From Sulfurimonas sp. (GTDB lineage: Bacteria; Campylobacterota; Campylobacteria; Campylobacterales; Sulfurimonadaceae): a stretch of 64,000 nucleotides of DNA. Under the pieces are notes generated by a model, which ran no database searches, was not told the DNA's origin, and worked only from the letters and a program-made list of their open reading frames with translations. This document shows, piece after piece, positions 1 to 11,122 of this stretch (the stretch's first letter is position 1; each line of letters starts with the position of its first letter). The DNA lies in contig JAUZRZ010000007.1 in NCBI GenBank assembly GCA_030949945.1, positions 1-64,000 on the forward strand. Reading direction: 5' to 3'. The position numbers were made by a program, and so were the translations under genes.

Positions 1-1884
1 GTGCTGTTTTGTCTTTTATGGCAGTAAGAAGCTCAATCCGACGTGACTAAGTTTCTCGGCATCCAGTCTGCACTTGAGATATAAACAGCGGAGGCATCAT
101 TTTTAAAGTAAAAAGTTCTAGGGTGTTCGAGATACTTTCCAAGAATAGATATAACACGAATATTTTCGCTCACCCTTCGATGCCTGGTTTAAGACAGCAA
201 ATACCACGAACTATAAGATCAACTTTTACACCTGCTTGACTCGCCTTATAAAGAGCACGGATAACATCTTCATCAACCTAAAGAGTTTACTTTTGCGATG
301 ATTTGACCCTTTGTACCCTTGTCTTGTTTCATTATGAATAAGTGAGAGTATTTTTGGTTTTATCTGAGAGGGAGCCATATATAACTCGTTAAGTTTCCCT
401 TTTTACTAAAACCAGTTAAAAAAGTGAAAAAATCGTGTTAAATCATTTGTGATAACATCTTTACTTGTCATATAAGACATATCTGTATAAATTTTTGCAG
501 TTGAGGGGTTATAGTTTCCACTGTACCTAAGTGTGCATACTGCTTGAGCTTTCCATTTTTCTACGAGTGATAAGTGTTGCTTTTGCATGAACTTTAAAAC
601 CTTTGATTCCGTAAATAACATGTGCTCCAGATTTCTCAAGTGCTTTTGCCCAGATAAGGTTGTTCTCCTCATCAAAACGAGCTTTAAGTTCAACCATAAC
701 GAGTCACTTGTTTACCACTTTCACTTGCTTCCATAAAGGCTTTTACTATGGGAGAGTTTGTACCTGAACGATAGAGTGTCATCTTAATAGAAACAACATC
801 AGGATCTCTTACTTGCAACTTGAATAAACTTTACCAACAGGCTCAAAACTCTCATAAGGATGGTACATGAGTACATCTTGTTTTTCTAAGAGTGTAAAAA
901 TATCTTCACTTGAATCAAAAGGAGGGTAAAATTCTTTGGTTTAAAGGGGCTGCTAAAAGGTGTGCAAAGTTCTTGTTTGATACTATCTGCCACAAGACTA
1001 GAGAGGTTGAGATAAGTGTGAAACTTATAAATATCATCTTTGTAAACATTTGTATGGCTGTTAAAAAGTTGATGATTTCATCATCTGCATTTGAACCTAC
1101 TTCAAGGCGTACCATCTCACCCTTACGGCGAAGTTTTCAGACCCTCTTCAAGGATTTCCATAAAGTCATCAGCCTCCTCTTCTTCAATGGCTATGTCTGC
1201 ATTTCTTGTAACCTCTAAATGCAGCATACTTTATAAGTGTAAATCCAGGAAAAGAATCTGCTACATGCTGTGCAACTAAAGACTCAATAGGAATATATGT
1301 TCCATTTTCTAGCTCAACAAACCTATCTAAAACACGAGGAATACGGATAAGACCAAAACGTTCAACTGAGTCATCATCAAGATCTTGTAGCTTGACAATA
1401 AGACCAAAACTAAGGTTGTTAAAATGGGGAAAAGGGTGTGTTGAATCAATAGCAATAGGAATAATAACAGGGTAGATATTTTCATTAAAAAACTGTTTGA
1501 GAGTATGCTTTTCTTGATTAGTTACTTCATCATAACTTTTAACACTAACACCCTCACCCTCAAGTTTTTTCAAAACTGAAGTACGACAATGCTCAACTAC
1601 TTGTTGTTCTTGATGTAGATATGTACGAATCTCACGAAGTTGCTTTGTAGGGCGTAGAGCTTATCAGCACCAGAGACTATGATACCTGCTGCAAAAAGTT
1701 TTTTTAAACCTGCCACACGAATCATATAAAACTCATCTAAATTTGTTCCATAAATGGCTAGAAATTTTAAGCGTTCAAGAAGTGGAAGAGACTCATCTTG
1801 TGCTTGTTTTAAAACACGAGTATTGAATTGTAGCCATGAAAGTTCACGGTTGTTGTAAAGATTTGGATTTTTAAGATTTAACAT
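1..1884 (-). CDS. ppk: Polyphosphate kinase 1 (partial, multiply frameshifted)
   Basis: Polyphosphate kinase makes long-chain polyphosphate from ATP. The amino end, read leftwards from 1884, has the family opening [14 protein letters not shown] and the stretch [13 protein letters not shown]. Later pieces give [18 protein letters not shown], then [12 protein letters not shown] near 500, and finally a [12 protein letters not shown]-like piece close to the left edge, all in the PPK1 order. The reading frame changes at about 1580, 1200, 900, 700 and 300, so the ORF track shows only scraps, and the carboxyl end lies outside the window. The many breaks probably reflect base-calling errors near a contig end, although real decay cannot be excluded. 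The gene runs in the same direction as lnt upstream of it. Confidence 0.85.
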
Positions 1885-1938
1885 ACCATAATACCTATTC
1901 TGAATATAAATTTTTCTATTATATCTAATATGAGCTTA

Positions 1939-3148
1939 CTATTTAATAATACCACTCCCTTTATAGTTTGCGGAGTGGTAAATACTCACTCCATTTTTAC
2001 GAGCATAGTATCGTAGCAGTAGGTTTTGAAGTGTAGCTTCAATGGATGGTGCAAACCATGCATTGTTACTGCTTGCTATGACAAAGCTAACATCCCCCTC
2101 ATATATCTCTTGACATGTTGCCTCATAACAGATTGCGTTACGAAACTTTACCCCTTTTATGAGAAAATCTGTTGGCTCTTTTGCGGTAACAAAATCACTA
2201 GCCCCACTAAAAAACATCTCATTAATCAACTTTTGAGCAAATTTTGGAAGGGGAATATACTCGCCAAAGGGAACAAGGACAAGTTTTTTTGCTATTTTAT
2301 ACTCTCCATTTTCAAAGAGATAGGTAACATTATAGTTATGATTATCTTCTCTAAGCAGAGCTCCTGTAACTATACTGATGTCATGAGAGAGAACTGAAAG
2401 TTTATGAATAAGTTCTGGATTGTGGTTCATATAAAGAGGAAAAACTGACTCTGGAAATATAATGAGGTCTTGTTTTTCTTCTATGGCGGTGTTAATTTGT
2501 GAGAAAATCATCTCTAATTGTAGGTTTTAGAGCCTCTCTAGTCCACTTATACTCCTGTTTTATGTCAGTTGTAATGAGTTTTATCTTGAGTGGTGGCAGT
2601 TTTTGAACTAGAGGTGAGTAGTTAAACGTAGCTAGTAAAAGAACTAGAGGTAGGAATTTGTACTTGTTGTCCTCCACTAACTGTGGAAGTGAGAGTGCAA
2701 GGAGCAGAAGAAAAAGTTGGTATTTAAAAATACCGATGTAACTCTCAACAAATATTAACTCAATCTGTAACCAGTTCCAATCAAAAGGCTCAATAAAACT
2801 TAAAGCAAAGAGTAAAATAGCTCGAATATAAGCTTTGTTAGTAAAATAGAGGGGAAGAAAAAAGAGTAGATAGATAAAACCAAACGCAAGGGTTATGATA
2901 GGTGTCATATATCCAACACCCTGATACTCAAAACTATAACCAATCCAGTAAAACCATAGTATACCGATGCTAAAACCTGCAACTAAGATACTTTTTTTAG
3001 GTATATAGAGAAAAAGGGCTAAAGAAGTAACTCCTAAAAGTGTGTTGAGTAGTTTGTTAGTTAGTTCAAAATGTTCTAAGTAAATGAAAGCACTAAAAAA
3101 CAGTGCAGTTAGAAGACCTAAAAAAATAGCTTTGATTATATTATTCAT
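1939..3148 (-). CDS. lnt: Apolipoprotein N-acyltransferase (frameshifted)
   Basis: Lnt adds the third acyl chain to lipoproteins in the inner membrane. The first piece (2492-3148) is a run of hydrophobic helices. The second (1939-2511) is the nitrilase-type periplasmic domain, with the catalytic Glu in IIFPESVFP, the Lys region KKLVLVPFGEYIPL and the catalytic Cys in NAICYEATCQEIY. The frame slips once at about 2500, between the two parts. Combined length (about 400 aa) is slightly short for the family (around 400-510 aa) but like Campylobacterota homologues. It diverges from yajC, as I recall for Campylobacter. Function is clear from the Glu-Lys-Cys triad. Confidence 0.88.
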
Positions 3149-3169
3149 AATGAAATTGTACTAAATTTA

Positions 3170-3233
3170 AGAGGATTTTAGTATAAATTTTGTATAATCG
3201 CCATAATTCTACTAAACACAAGGAAACTTTCAT
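3170..3233 (+). promoter_or_regulatory. Probable promoter and leader of yajC-secDF
   Basis: A TATAAT hexamer at 3193-3198 lies about 36 bases before the yajC ATG, and AAGGAA forms the ribosome binding site. No good -35 box is visible, which is usual for sigma-70 promoters in Campylobacterota. The region is the divergent spacer between lnt and yajC. Confidence 0.4.
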
Positions 3234-3500
3234 ATGGATATAATCTCTCAAATCTTACCTTTCGTATTTTTAATTGCAGTTATGTATTTTGTAATTATTC
3301 GCCCACAACAAAATGAGGCTAAGGCAAAAAAAGCTATGCTCGAAGCACTTAAAAAAGGTGATAAGGTTATCACTAATGGTGGCTTTATCGTAGTTGTGCA
3401 TAAGGTTGAAGAAAACTTTTTAAGTGTGAAGTTAAACGATGACACAATTACAAAAATTACTAAAGATGCAGTAGCAAAGAAGTTCGAGGATGAAGCTTAA
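3234..3500 (+). CDS. yajC: Sec translocase accessory subunit YajC
   Basis: YajC is the small single-span partner of SecDF in the holotranslocon. The 88-aa protein has one amino-terminal membrane helix (about residues 5-22), then the family motif FVIIRPQQ followed by a basic cytoplasmic part with GDKVITNGG. The ATG is preceded by AAGGAA. The last 11 bases overlap the start of secD, which suggests translational coupling. Confidence 0.95.
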   Translation: MDIISQILPFVFLIAVMYFVIIRPQQNEAKAKKAMLEALKKGDKVITNGGFIVVVHKVEENFLSVKLNDDTITKITKDAVAKKFEDEA

Positions 3501-5056
3501 TTATCGCATAGTTATTTTCGCATTAGCGATAATTTTTGGTATTGTTTTCTCCATACCTTCTCTTACACAAAGTGAAACTGGAAAAAAGATAACCTTAGGT
3601 CTTGACCTTCAAGGTGGTTTGCATATGCTTCTTGGTGTAAAAACTGAGGAGGCTACAAAGAGTCGTATCAAGTCAATTACTGCAAGTATAAAACATTTTT
3701 CAGATAGAAATGATATTTTAATTGATGGTCTGTCATTTGATGAAAATGCAATTAAATTTGAAGTTTTAGATGAGGATGAGATTACAAAATTTGATGAGTT
3801 TCTTAAAAGTATTGAGGGTGTAGTTGTTGTTAAAAATGCTACGAGTTATCTCCCTGTCATTAACGCCAGAAGAGATTGTAAAAACTGAAAAAGAGGCTAT
3901 AAGTCAAGCGATAGAGACTATTAGAAATAGACTTGATCAGTTTGGTCTCTCAGAGCCAGTGGTCGCACGACAGGGTAAAGATAAAATCCTTGTACAACTC
4001 GCAGGTATAAAAACTCAAGAAGAAGAACAGCGTGCTCGTGAGCTTATAAGTCGTGCGGCAAAGCTTGAGCTTATGGCAGTTGATGAAGATAGAAATGCTC
4101 GTGTCTATAATATGAGTGATTCCGATGCAGCTGAGTATGGCGATATTATCCTCTCAGATGCAAAAAATCCACAGATTAAGTATCTTGTTCGTGAGATTCC
4201 TATTTTAGATGGTGGAATGCTAACAGATGCTTCTATGGGATTTGATCAAAACAATCGTCCACTTATCAACTTTAAACTAAACGCAGAGGGTGCTGAGATA
4301 TTTGGTGACTTTACTGGTCGTAGTGTTGGTAAACGTTTAGCCGTTGTTCTTGATGGAAAAGTCTATTCTGCTCCAAATATCAACGAGCGTATCGGTGGTG
4401 GTTCTGGACAGATTAGTGGAAGCTATACTGTTATGGAAGCAAAAGATTTAGCTATTGCCTTGCGTTCAGGTGCACTTTTAGCACCTATATATATGATGGA
4501 AAAACGCTCAGTTGGACCTAGTTTAGGTGCTGATAGTATTAAAGCTTCACTTGTAGCACTTATTGGTGGATTTGTTTTAGTCATCATCTTTATGGTTTTT
4601 TATTATCGTTTAGCAGGTGTTATTGCAAATATTGCACTAATAGCTAACTTCTTTATACTTTTAGCCGTGATGAGCCTTTTTGGTGCAACTCTAACACTCC
4701 CAGGTATGGCAGGTATTGTTCTGACTGTTGGTATGGCAGTGGATGCAAATGTTATTATCTCCGAGCGTATTCGTGAGCTTATTTATGAGGGCAAGTCTAT
4801 GCATAAAGCTATAGAAGAGGGTTATTCAAATGCGATGAGAGCTATTTTAGATGCAAACATTACAACACTTATCGCTTCTGTTGTTCTTTATGCTTATGGA
4901 ACAGGTGCAATTAAAGGTTTTGCTATTACTATGAGTATCGGAATTTTAGCTTCAATGCTTACTGCAATTTTAGGAACACATGGTATTTATCAGATGCTAG
5001 AAAATAAAATCGCTAAAAGTAAAAACAACAAACTTTGGTTTGGGATTAAGGGGTAG
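3490..5056 (+). CDS. secD: Protein translocase subunit SecD (frameshifted)
   Basis: SecD with SecF uses the proton motive force to pull exported proteins across the membrane. The first piece (3490-3888) has an amino-terminal helix and the signature [12 protein letters not shown]. The second (from about 3850 to 5056) has the periplasmic P1 region, [14 protein letters not shown], and six carboxyl-terminal membrane segments with [16 protein letters not shown]. The frame slips once near 3850, between NATSYL and [14 protein letters not shown]. Joined length is about 520 aa, normal for the family. The gene sits between yajC (11-bp overlap) and secF (2-bp gap), so the three are one operon. Confidence 0.93.
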
Positions 5057-5058
5057 AG

Positions 5059-6030
5059 ATGGAATTTTTTAGATATACAAGAACTTTCAACTTTATGGGT
5101 AAGTCTAAGATAGCGATGATTTTATCAGTAGTAATAGTGCTGGCTTCATATGCAATTTTACTTACAAAAGGTCTAAACTACGGTGTAGATTTTGCAGGTG
5201 GAACAGTTGTTCAAGTAAAGTACACATCCGAAGCACCGATTAACGAGATGCGCAAAGCACTTAAAGATAATGAACTTTTTGCAAGTGCGAGTATTAGTGA
5301 ATTTGGTACTCCTGAGGAAGTCGTTATCCGTATGAAAACAAGTACAGGTAGTGTGACTAGGGACATCGGAGACATAACAAGAGAGGCACTCAAGGGAACT
5401 GGTGATTTTGTCATTCGTCGTGTAGATATTGTTGGGCCAACAGTAGGTGCAGAGCTCAAAGAAAAAGGTATAATGTCTTTACTTCTAGCAATGCTTGGTA
5501 TCTTGATGTATGTAGCATTTAGATTTGAGTGGCGTTTTGCTGTGGCTTCCATCGTTGCACTTGTGCATGATGTGAGTATAGCATTGGGGATGGTAGCACT
5601 TTTTTCTATAGATGTAAACTTAGATGTTCTTGCAGGACTATTAACAATTTTAGGGTATTCACTTAATGATACTATTATTGTTTTTGATAGAATTCGTGAG
5701 GGTGTAGTTAAGGGAAGAAATGTTGAACTTCGTGAGACTATTAATGAGTCTGTCACAAGAACATTAGCTCGTACAACTCTTACTTCACTCACAACTTTCT
5801 TTGTTGTGTTTACACTCTTTATGTTTGGTGGAGAGATAATCCATCCATTTGCATTTACACTTTTAGTAGGTGTAGTAGTTGGAACATACTCTTCAGTATT
5901 TGTAGCGAGTCCTATTTTACTATGGTTTGGTTTTGATGTAAAAAACTACCATGTAAAACTAGCAGCAAAAGCTAAAAGAGAAGCAGAAAAAAAGAAGATG
6001 CGAGAACAGTTTGATGGTGGGATAGTATAA
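5059..6030 (+). CDS. secF: Protein translocase subunit SecF
   Basis: SecF is the second half of the SecDF export motor. The 323-aa protein has an amino-terminal helix, the motif GVDFAGGTVVQV, a short periplasmic domain, and a six-helix bundle containing YSLNDTIIVFDRIRE, the SecF counterpart of the SecD ERIRE motif. The frame is intact. It starts two bases after secD and is followed by a structured intergenic repeat that may end the transcript. Confidence 0.96.
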   Translation: MEFFRYTRTFNFMGKSKIAMILSVVIVLASYAILLTKGLNYGVDFAGGTVVQVKYTSEAPINEMRKALKDNELFASASISEFGTPEEVVIRMKTSTGSVTRDIGDITREALKGTGDFVIRRVDIVGPTVGAELKEKGIMSLLLAMLGILMYVAFRFEWRFAVASIVALVHDVSIALGMVALFSIDVNLDVLAGLLTILGYSLNDTIIVFDRIREGVVKGRNVELRETINESVTRTLARTTLTSLTTFFVVFTLFMFGGEIIHPFAFTLLVGVVVGTYSSVFVASPILLWFGFDVKNYHVKLAAKAKREAEKKKMREQFDGGIV

Positions 6031-6036
6031 TAACTA

Positions 6037-6135
6037 ATGTTACAGATTTTCTTAAAAAAGCCCCTTTTTTATAGCTTTAGGGGTTGTAGGGACAAATTTT
6101 GTCCCTGCGACTATGAGGGGCTTTGCTCCTTATAG
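6037..6135 (+). repeat. Three-hairpin intergenic repeat, copy A
   Basis: This ~100-bp element also occurs at 28866-28963 (reverse orientation) and 45971-46070. It holds a CCCC..AGGGG hairpin around a constant TTTTTTATAGCTTT, a second hairpin AGGGACA..TGTCCCT, and a third arm pair CTATGAGGGGC / GCTCCTTATAG around TTT. Compared with the other copies, the third stem has swapped base pairs that keep pairing. It has no coding capacity and lies between secF and a small membrane-protein gene. Confidence 0.8.
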
Positions 6136-6170
6136 TCCGTGTCATTAGTAATAATTTAAAGGAGATAGCA

Positions 6171-6509
6171 ATGGATTGGGGTAAAGTAGTATACGTATTT
6201 TTTTCATTGATGAGTTTAACATCAATAGCAGGTTTTTTATATGAAAACACTGCAACATCACTTTTTATAGCGGCAAGTGTAAACCTTATTAGTACTATTT
6301 TAAAGATAGGGGTAAGAAACTTACTAGCAGCTGAGCTTTTTGCCTCATCTTTAGTAGCTGATTTACATCTTATTCCTGCATTTATATTTTTAGTTATCGT
6401 AGGTGATGATAACTGGGCTATTGCTTTGGCAATTGGTGCTTTAATTGCAAATATATTTTCAATGGGACTTGTCTATATAGAAAGTTCAAGACAAAAAGAA
6501 GAGTATTAA
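6171..6509 (+). CDS. Small integral membrane protein, unknown function
   Basis: The ORF track starts at 6123, inside the repeat-flanking DNA. A better start is the ATG at 6171, with AAAGGAGA before it, giving 112 aa opening MDWGKVVYVFF. The protein is nearly all hydrophobic, with three to four predicted helices and a short charged tail ending RQKEEY. It lies between secF and leuS in the same direction. It resembles small conserved Campylobacterota proteins annotated only as domains of unknown function; I do not assign a role. Confidence 0.7.
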   Translation: MDWGKVVYVFFSLMSLTSIAGFLYENTATSLFIAASVNLISTILKIGVRNLLAAELFASSLVADLHLIPAFIFLVIVGDDNWAIALAIGALIANIFSMGLVYIESSRQKEEY

Positions 6510-6559
6510 ATTATTAGAGTTCTTAGTGATTACTGCTAAGAATTCGTATAACTTAATAT

Positions 6560-9035
6560 ATGATAGGACTAATTAAATTGGAATACAGTGCACAAAAAAT
6601 AGAAAAAAAATGGCAAGAGTATTGGAAGCAAAACGATAGTTTTGAGCCGAGTGAAGATTTTACATTAGATAAAAAATACATCTTAAGTATGTTTCCATTC
6701 CCTAGTGGAAGACTACATATGGGGCATGTACGTAACTACTCTATAAGTGATGCACTCGCACGTTACCACAGACAACAGGGAAAAAATGTACTTCATCCTA
6801 TTGGTTTTGATAGTTTTGGTATGCCTGCTGAAAACGCAGCTATCAAAAATGGAAGCCACCCTAAAGGCTTGGACATACGACAACATCGACTATATGAAAA
6901 ATGAGTTTTACTCTTTAGGATTTAGTTTTTCTCGTAAACGTGAGATGGCGACAAGTGATGAGCTTTACACAAAGTTTGAGCAGTCTTTCATCATAGATAT
7001 GTATGAAAAGGGTCTGCTTTACCGTGAAAAAGGGATGCTTAACTGGTGCCCAAATGATGAAACAGTATTGGCAAATGAGCAGGTTGTAGATGGTTGCTGC
7101 TGGCGTTGTGATACGCCTATAGTGAAAAAAGATATGAATCAGTACTACTTTAAAATAACTCAGTACTCTGATGAACTTCTTGATGATTTGAAAAAACTTG
7201 AAAATGGTTGGCCAAAACAAGTACTGACTATGCAAGAGAACTGGATAGGAAAGTCTAATGGTTTAGCTTTTGATCTCTTTTTTGATGATGCTTCGTTATC
7301 TATTTTAAATAATAAATTTAACTCCTTTGATGTTTTTACTACTCGACCTGATACTATTTATGGTGTCTCCTACACTGCACTAGCTCCTGAGCATAAAATA
7401 GTTGAGTATATGGTTGAGAATAAGCTTTTAGATGAGGCTACAATAGCTGAGATAAGAAAGATGAAAAACAGTTCATCTATAGAGAGACAAAAAGAGAAAA
7501 AAGGACTTCCTCTTAGGTCTTAATGTAATCCATCCTTTGACTGGAAAAACTGTTCCTGTTTGGATTGCAAACTTTGTACTTATGGACTACGGTTCTGGTG
7601 CTGTTATGGCTGTTCCTGCTCATGATGATAGAGATTATGACTTCGCTAAAAAGTATAACTTAGAGATAAACGCAGTTATCAAGCCAAAAGATGCTGATGT
7701 GGATGTGAGTGAGAAAGCCTTTAGCGATGTAGGTGTTCTTTTTAATAGTGGCGAATTTGATGGAATGAACTCTAAAAAGAGTCAATATAACATCATTAAG
7801 ATGTTTGAAGAGAAAAGAGATAGGAGCAAAGACTACCAACTATAAACTCAAAGATTGGGGAGTTTCGTAGGCAACGCTATTGGGGTGCTCCTATTCCTTT
7901 TATTCATTGTTCTGATTGTGGTTTAGTAATGGAGAAGAAAGAGAATCTTCCTATTGCTCTGCCTGATGATGCTGAGATAAATGGTGAGGGAAGCCCTCTT
8001 GAAAACCATCCGACATGGAAACATTGTAAATGTAGCCAGTGTGGAAAAGATGCGATTCGTGAGACAGATACTATGGATACTTTTGTGCAGTCCTCATGGT
8101 ATTTCCTGCGTTTTTGTGCATCGCCTGCGACTTTAGAAAAAGCTGCATTTACTAAAGAAGAGATTAGTTATTGGATGGGAGTTGACCATTATGTTGGTGG
8201 GATTGAGCATGCGATACTTCACCTTTTATATGCAAGATTTTTCACAAAAGTATTTCGTGATTTAGGCTACTTAGAGTTTGATGAGCCTTTTGATAAGTTA
8301 CTTACTCAAGGTATGGTTCTTAAAGATGGAACAAAAATGTCAAAGTCAAAGGGTAACACTGTTGACCCTGATGCTATTATTGAAAAATATGGTGCAGATA
8401 CAGCACGTTTGTTTATTCTTTTTGCAGCACCACCAACACAAGAGTTAGAGTGGAATGATAGTGCAGTTGAAGGTTCACATAAATTTATAAAACGTTTTTT
8501 TGATAGAACAAGCAACATTGTAAAAACTGATACAAAGCCAAAAATAGACCATAGCGAGCTCTCTAAAGAGGAAAAACTTGCTCGTAAAAAAGTCTATGAA
8601 GCACTTAAACGCAGTGAAGATGTCTTTAGTGAACGTTATACATTTAACACGATGATAGCAGGGGTTATGGAAGCTGTTAATGCTCTAAACTTACAGTCAA
8701 ACGCAGATGTCTGGAGTGAGGGTTACTGGATACTCTCTTCTATTATGGAGCCTGTTATCCCTCATGTCTGTTGGGATCTCTCAAGTGAGTACTTCTCACT
8801 CAACAATCTCTCCAAACAAGAGATACTAGAAGAGGTTTTTGTTGAAGATAGCATCACATTAGGTGTAGCAATTAACGGTAAAAATCGTGGAGAGATAGAA
8901 GTTGAACTTGATGCTACAAAAGATGAGATTTTAGAACTTGCAAAAGCTAAAGTTTCAAAATGGTTAGAGGATAAAACAATAATAAAAGAGATAGTAGTTC
9001 CTAAAAAACTTGTCAACTTAGTGGTAAAAGGTTAA
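6560..9035 (+). CDS. leuS: Leucyl-tRNA synthetase (four frameshifts)
   Basis: LeuRS charges tRNA-Leu. The class I signature is present as [17 protein letters not shown] (HMGH) and the second signature as [10 protein letters not shown]. The editing domain is seen as [19 protein letters not shown] and [19 protein letters not shown], and the zinc-like knob as HCSDCG and CKCSQCG. The frame slips near 6865, 7510 (in an A run), 7825 and 7868; joined, the protein is about 820 aa, normal for bacteria. Such an essential gene cannot be this broken in a living cell, so the slips are most likely sequence errors. The start could be ATG 6560 or TTG 6578 ([12 protein letters not shown]), which is closer to the usual amino end. 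Confidence 0.92.
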
Positions 9036-9037
9036 GA

Positions 9038-9559
9038 GTGAAAAAGTATCCACAGTTACTTGCACTTATTTTACTAGGCTTAGTGTTAGTAAATTTAGTG
9101 AGTTGTGGATATAAACCAAGTTCAAAATATGCTCGTGAGATACTAGGAAATAGAGTAAGTACAGAGGTTGTTATCTCTCAAACTGACCCTGAAAATAGTG
9201 TTCTAATAAAAGATGCACTCGATCAAGCTATCATAGAGATTTTTCATGCATCTTTAGTAGAAAAAAGATATGCTCTAACACATTTAAAAATTACAATGAA
9301 AACTCCTTTATATGCACCACTCCAGTATGACAATAATGGTTTTATTATCTCATATCGTGCTACAATTACTTTAGTAATAACTAGAGAGAGTAAAAATTTA
9401 AAAAAGAACTATACTGCAGTAGGTACTTATGATTTTGCTGTTGTTGCTAATTCTGTTCTTACAGATCAAGAGCGTTTTGATGCTATTAAGTATGGTTCGC
9501 TCAAAGCTATTAGAGCTTTTGTCGCACAAGTATCTGCAGAGGGTGCACAAATAAAATAA
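9038..9559 (+). CDS. lptE: LPS-assembly lipoprotein LptE-like
   Basis: The 173-aa product starts at a GTG two bases after leuS and has a lipoprotein signal peptide with lipobox LVSCG. The mature part is a small alpha/beta domain. LptE plugs the LptD barrel that inserts lipopolysaccharide in the outer membrane. Sequence similarity among LptE proteins is weak, so the call rests mainly on the lipobox, size and position between leuS and folC, as I recall for Campylobacter. Confidence 0.7.
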   Translation: MKKYPQLLALILLGLVLVNLVSCGYKPSSKYAREILGNRVSTEVVISQTDPENSVLIKDALDQAIIEIFHASLVEKRYALTHLKITMKTPLYAPLQYDNNGFIISYRATITLVITRESKNLKKNYTAVGTYDFAVVANSVLTDQERFDAIKYGSLKAIRAFVAQVSAEGAQIK

Positions 9560-9568
9560 AGGAATACA

Positions 9569-11122
9569 ATGACAATTCAAGCTATTATAAACAATGCTAT
9601 TAAAAGACTTAAGCTAGAGGGTAAACTGCTAACACCAGACTTTTATGCAGAGGCATTTTGTAAAGAAGCAAAAAAAGCAAAAATGAGTGTTGAGGATTGT
9701 AATCATTTAGAAAAATTTACAAAAAATTTAAACCCTGAGTTTCAAAAAGACCTTAAAAATTATCATATAAAAACCGAGCATGAATTTGTTCGTTTTATTA
9801 TCTCAAAACTAAACCGTACGAACCCTACTCAAGCCACAAAAACTATAGAATCCCAAAATCTTCTTCTCAAAAGAGTCCTGCAGGTTGTATCAGTTTTACA
9901 CAATAAAGAAGCCGCCGAGCTTGCTAAAAATACAATAGATATTTTAAATTCGGGTGCAAAATCTGAACAGATAGATGCTTTTAGACAAAGATGGATAAAT
10001 TTTATAACAACATATGATGATACTTTTTTACAAAAGCTAAAAAGTTTAGGGAGTGTTGATAGTGATGATTTAAGAAAGAGTATAGAGGGTTTAAACTGTG
10101 AAGCTAGTAGTACAAGTATGGTTGATAGTGCTCCAGTTTTAGAGAAAATATCTAAGCTGCTTATATCATCTTTTGTACCTTCAATCGCAGCTAGTGTTAA
10201 TGAGACCATTGCAGATATAAGTGAAAAGATACAAAACAATCCTCACTTATTAGAGAGCGATAGTATAGAAAAAGAGATAAAAAAAGTAATTTCACTAAGA
10301 ATAGCACTTGATAAAGAGAGTGTCAAAGAGATGGTTGAGTCCATCGATGGGGTTTTAGATAAGCTTAGTCTGCGTTTAATAGATATTATTGAGAGATCTG
10401 ATAGCTCAAATGAAGAGATACAATCTATTAAAAAAGATTTAGAAGCATATGCTGAAGGTCCTGTTACTAACTTTAAAGAGGCACATAAAAAGCTCTATAC
10501 TATTGCTATAGCATTAGAAGAAAATACACAGCTCTTAAGTAAAGATTTAAAAAGTCATAATGGTGAACTACAAGCGCTCTCAAAAAAAGTTAAAAACTTA
10601 GAACAAGAACTTAAAGCTGTAAAAAAAGAGTCAAAAGAGGATTTTCTTACAAAGCTTTATAATCGCCGTGCTATAGATGATTACTTAGAAGTAAAAGAAG
10701 CTGAGTTTAAACGCTATGGGAGAAACTTTAGTGTTGTTATGTTTGACCTTGACAAGTTTAAAAATGTTAATGATACCTTTGGACATGATGCGGGAGATGC
10801 GGTGCTCGTGGCTTTTGCAAAAATTCTTAAAAAAGAGTGCCGATCCGTAGATATTGTAGGACGTTTTGGTGGAGAAGAGTTTATGGCGATACTTAGTAAT
10901 ACTGATACTAAAGGTGGAGTTGTATTTGCAAATAAAGTGAGAAAGCATGTTGAGAAAGCCCGTTTTATGTATCAGGGTAATCGTATAAATGTGACTGTGA
11001 GTTCTGGTGTGGCTGAGCGAAAAAAACATACTTCACTTAGTGCTACTGTTAATTCTGCTGATGAGTATCTTTATGTGGCTAAAACAAATGGTAGAAATAG
11101 AGTTGAGTATAAGAAAAAATAG
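9569..11122 (+). CDS. Cytosolic diguanylate cyclase (GGDEF domain)
   Basis: The carboxyl-terminal ~165 residues form a GGDEF domain that makes cyclic di-GMP. It opens with DFLTKLYNRRAIDDYL, has the magnesium region VMFDLDKFKNVNDTFGHDAGD, and carries the active-site signature RFGGEEFMAIL. The first ~345 residues are long charged helices without membrane segments, ending in a coiled-coil-like run just before the catalytic domain, so dimerisation through this region is likely. The RXXD product-inhibition site is not obvious. Its stop codon overlaps the folC GTG by one base, which ties it into this operon. Confidence 0.9.
   Translation: MTIQAIINNAIKRLKLEGKLLTPDFYAEAFCKEAKKAKMSVEDCNHLEKFTKNLNPEFQKDLKNYHIKTEHEFVRFIISKLNRTNPTQATKTIESQNLLLKRVLQVVSVLHNKEAAELAKNTIDILNSGAKSEQIDAFRQRWINFITTYDDTFLQKLKSLGSVDSDDLRKSIEGLNCEASSTSMVDSAPVLEKISKLLISSFVPSIAASVNETIADISEKIQNNPHLLESDSIEKEIKKVISLRIALDKESVKEMVESIDGVLDKLSLRLIDIIERSDSSNEEIQSIKKDLEAYAEGPVTNFKEAHKKLYTIAIALEENTQLLSKDLKSHNGELQALSKKVKNLEQELKAVKKESKEDFLTKLYNRRAIDDYLEVKEAEFKRYGRNFSVVMFDLDKFKNVNDTFGHDAGDAVLVAFAKILKKECRSVDIVGRFGGEEFMAILSNTDTKGGVVFANKVRKHVEKARFMYQGNRINVTVSSGVAERKKHTSLSATVNSADEYLYVAKTNGRNRVEYKKK

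Noticed and set aside
5211-5792. 193-aa minus-strand ORF inside secF
   Set aside because: It is a serine-rich shadow of the clear secF reading frame, with no start signal of its own.
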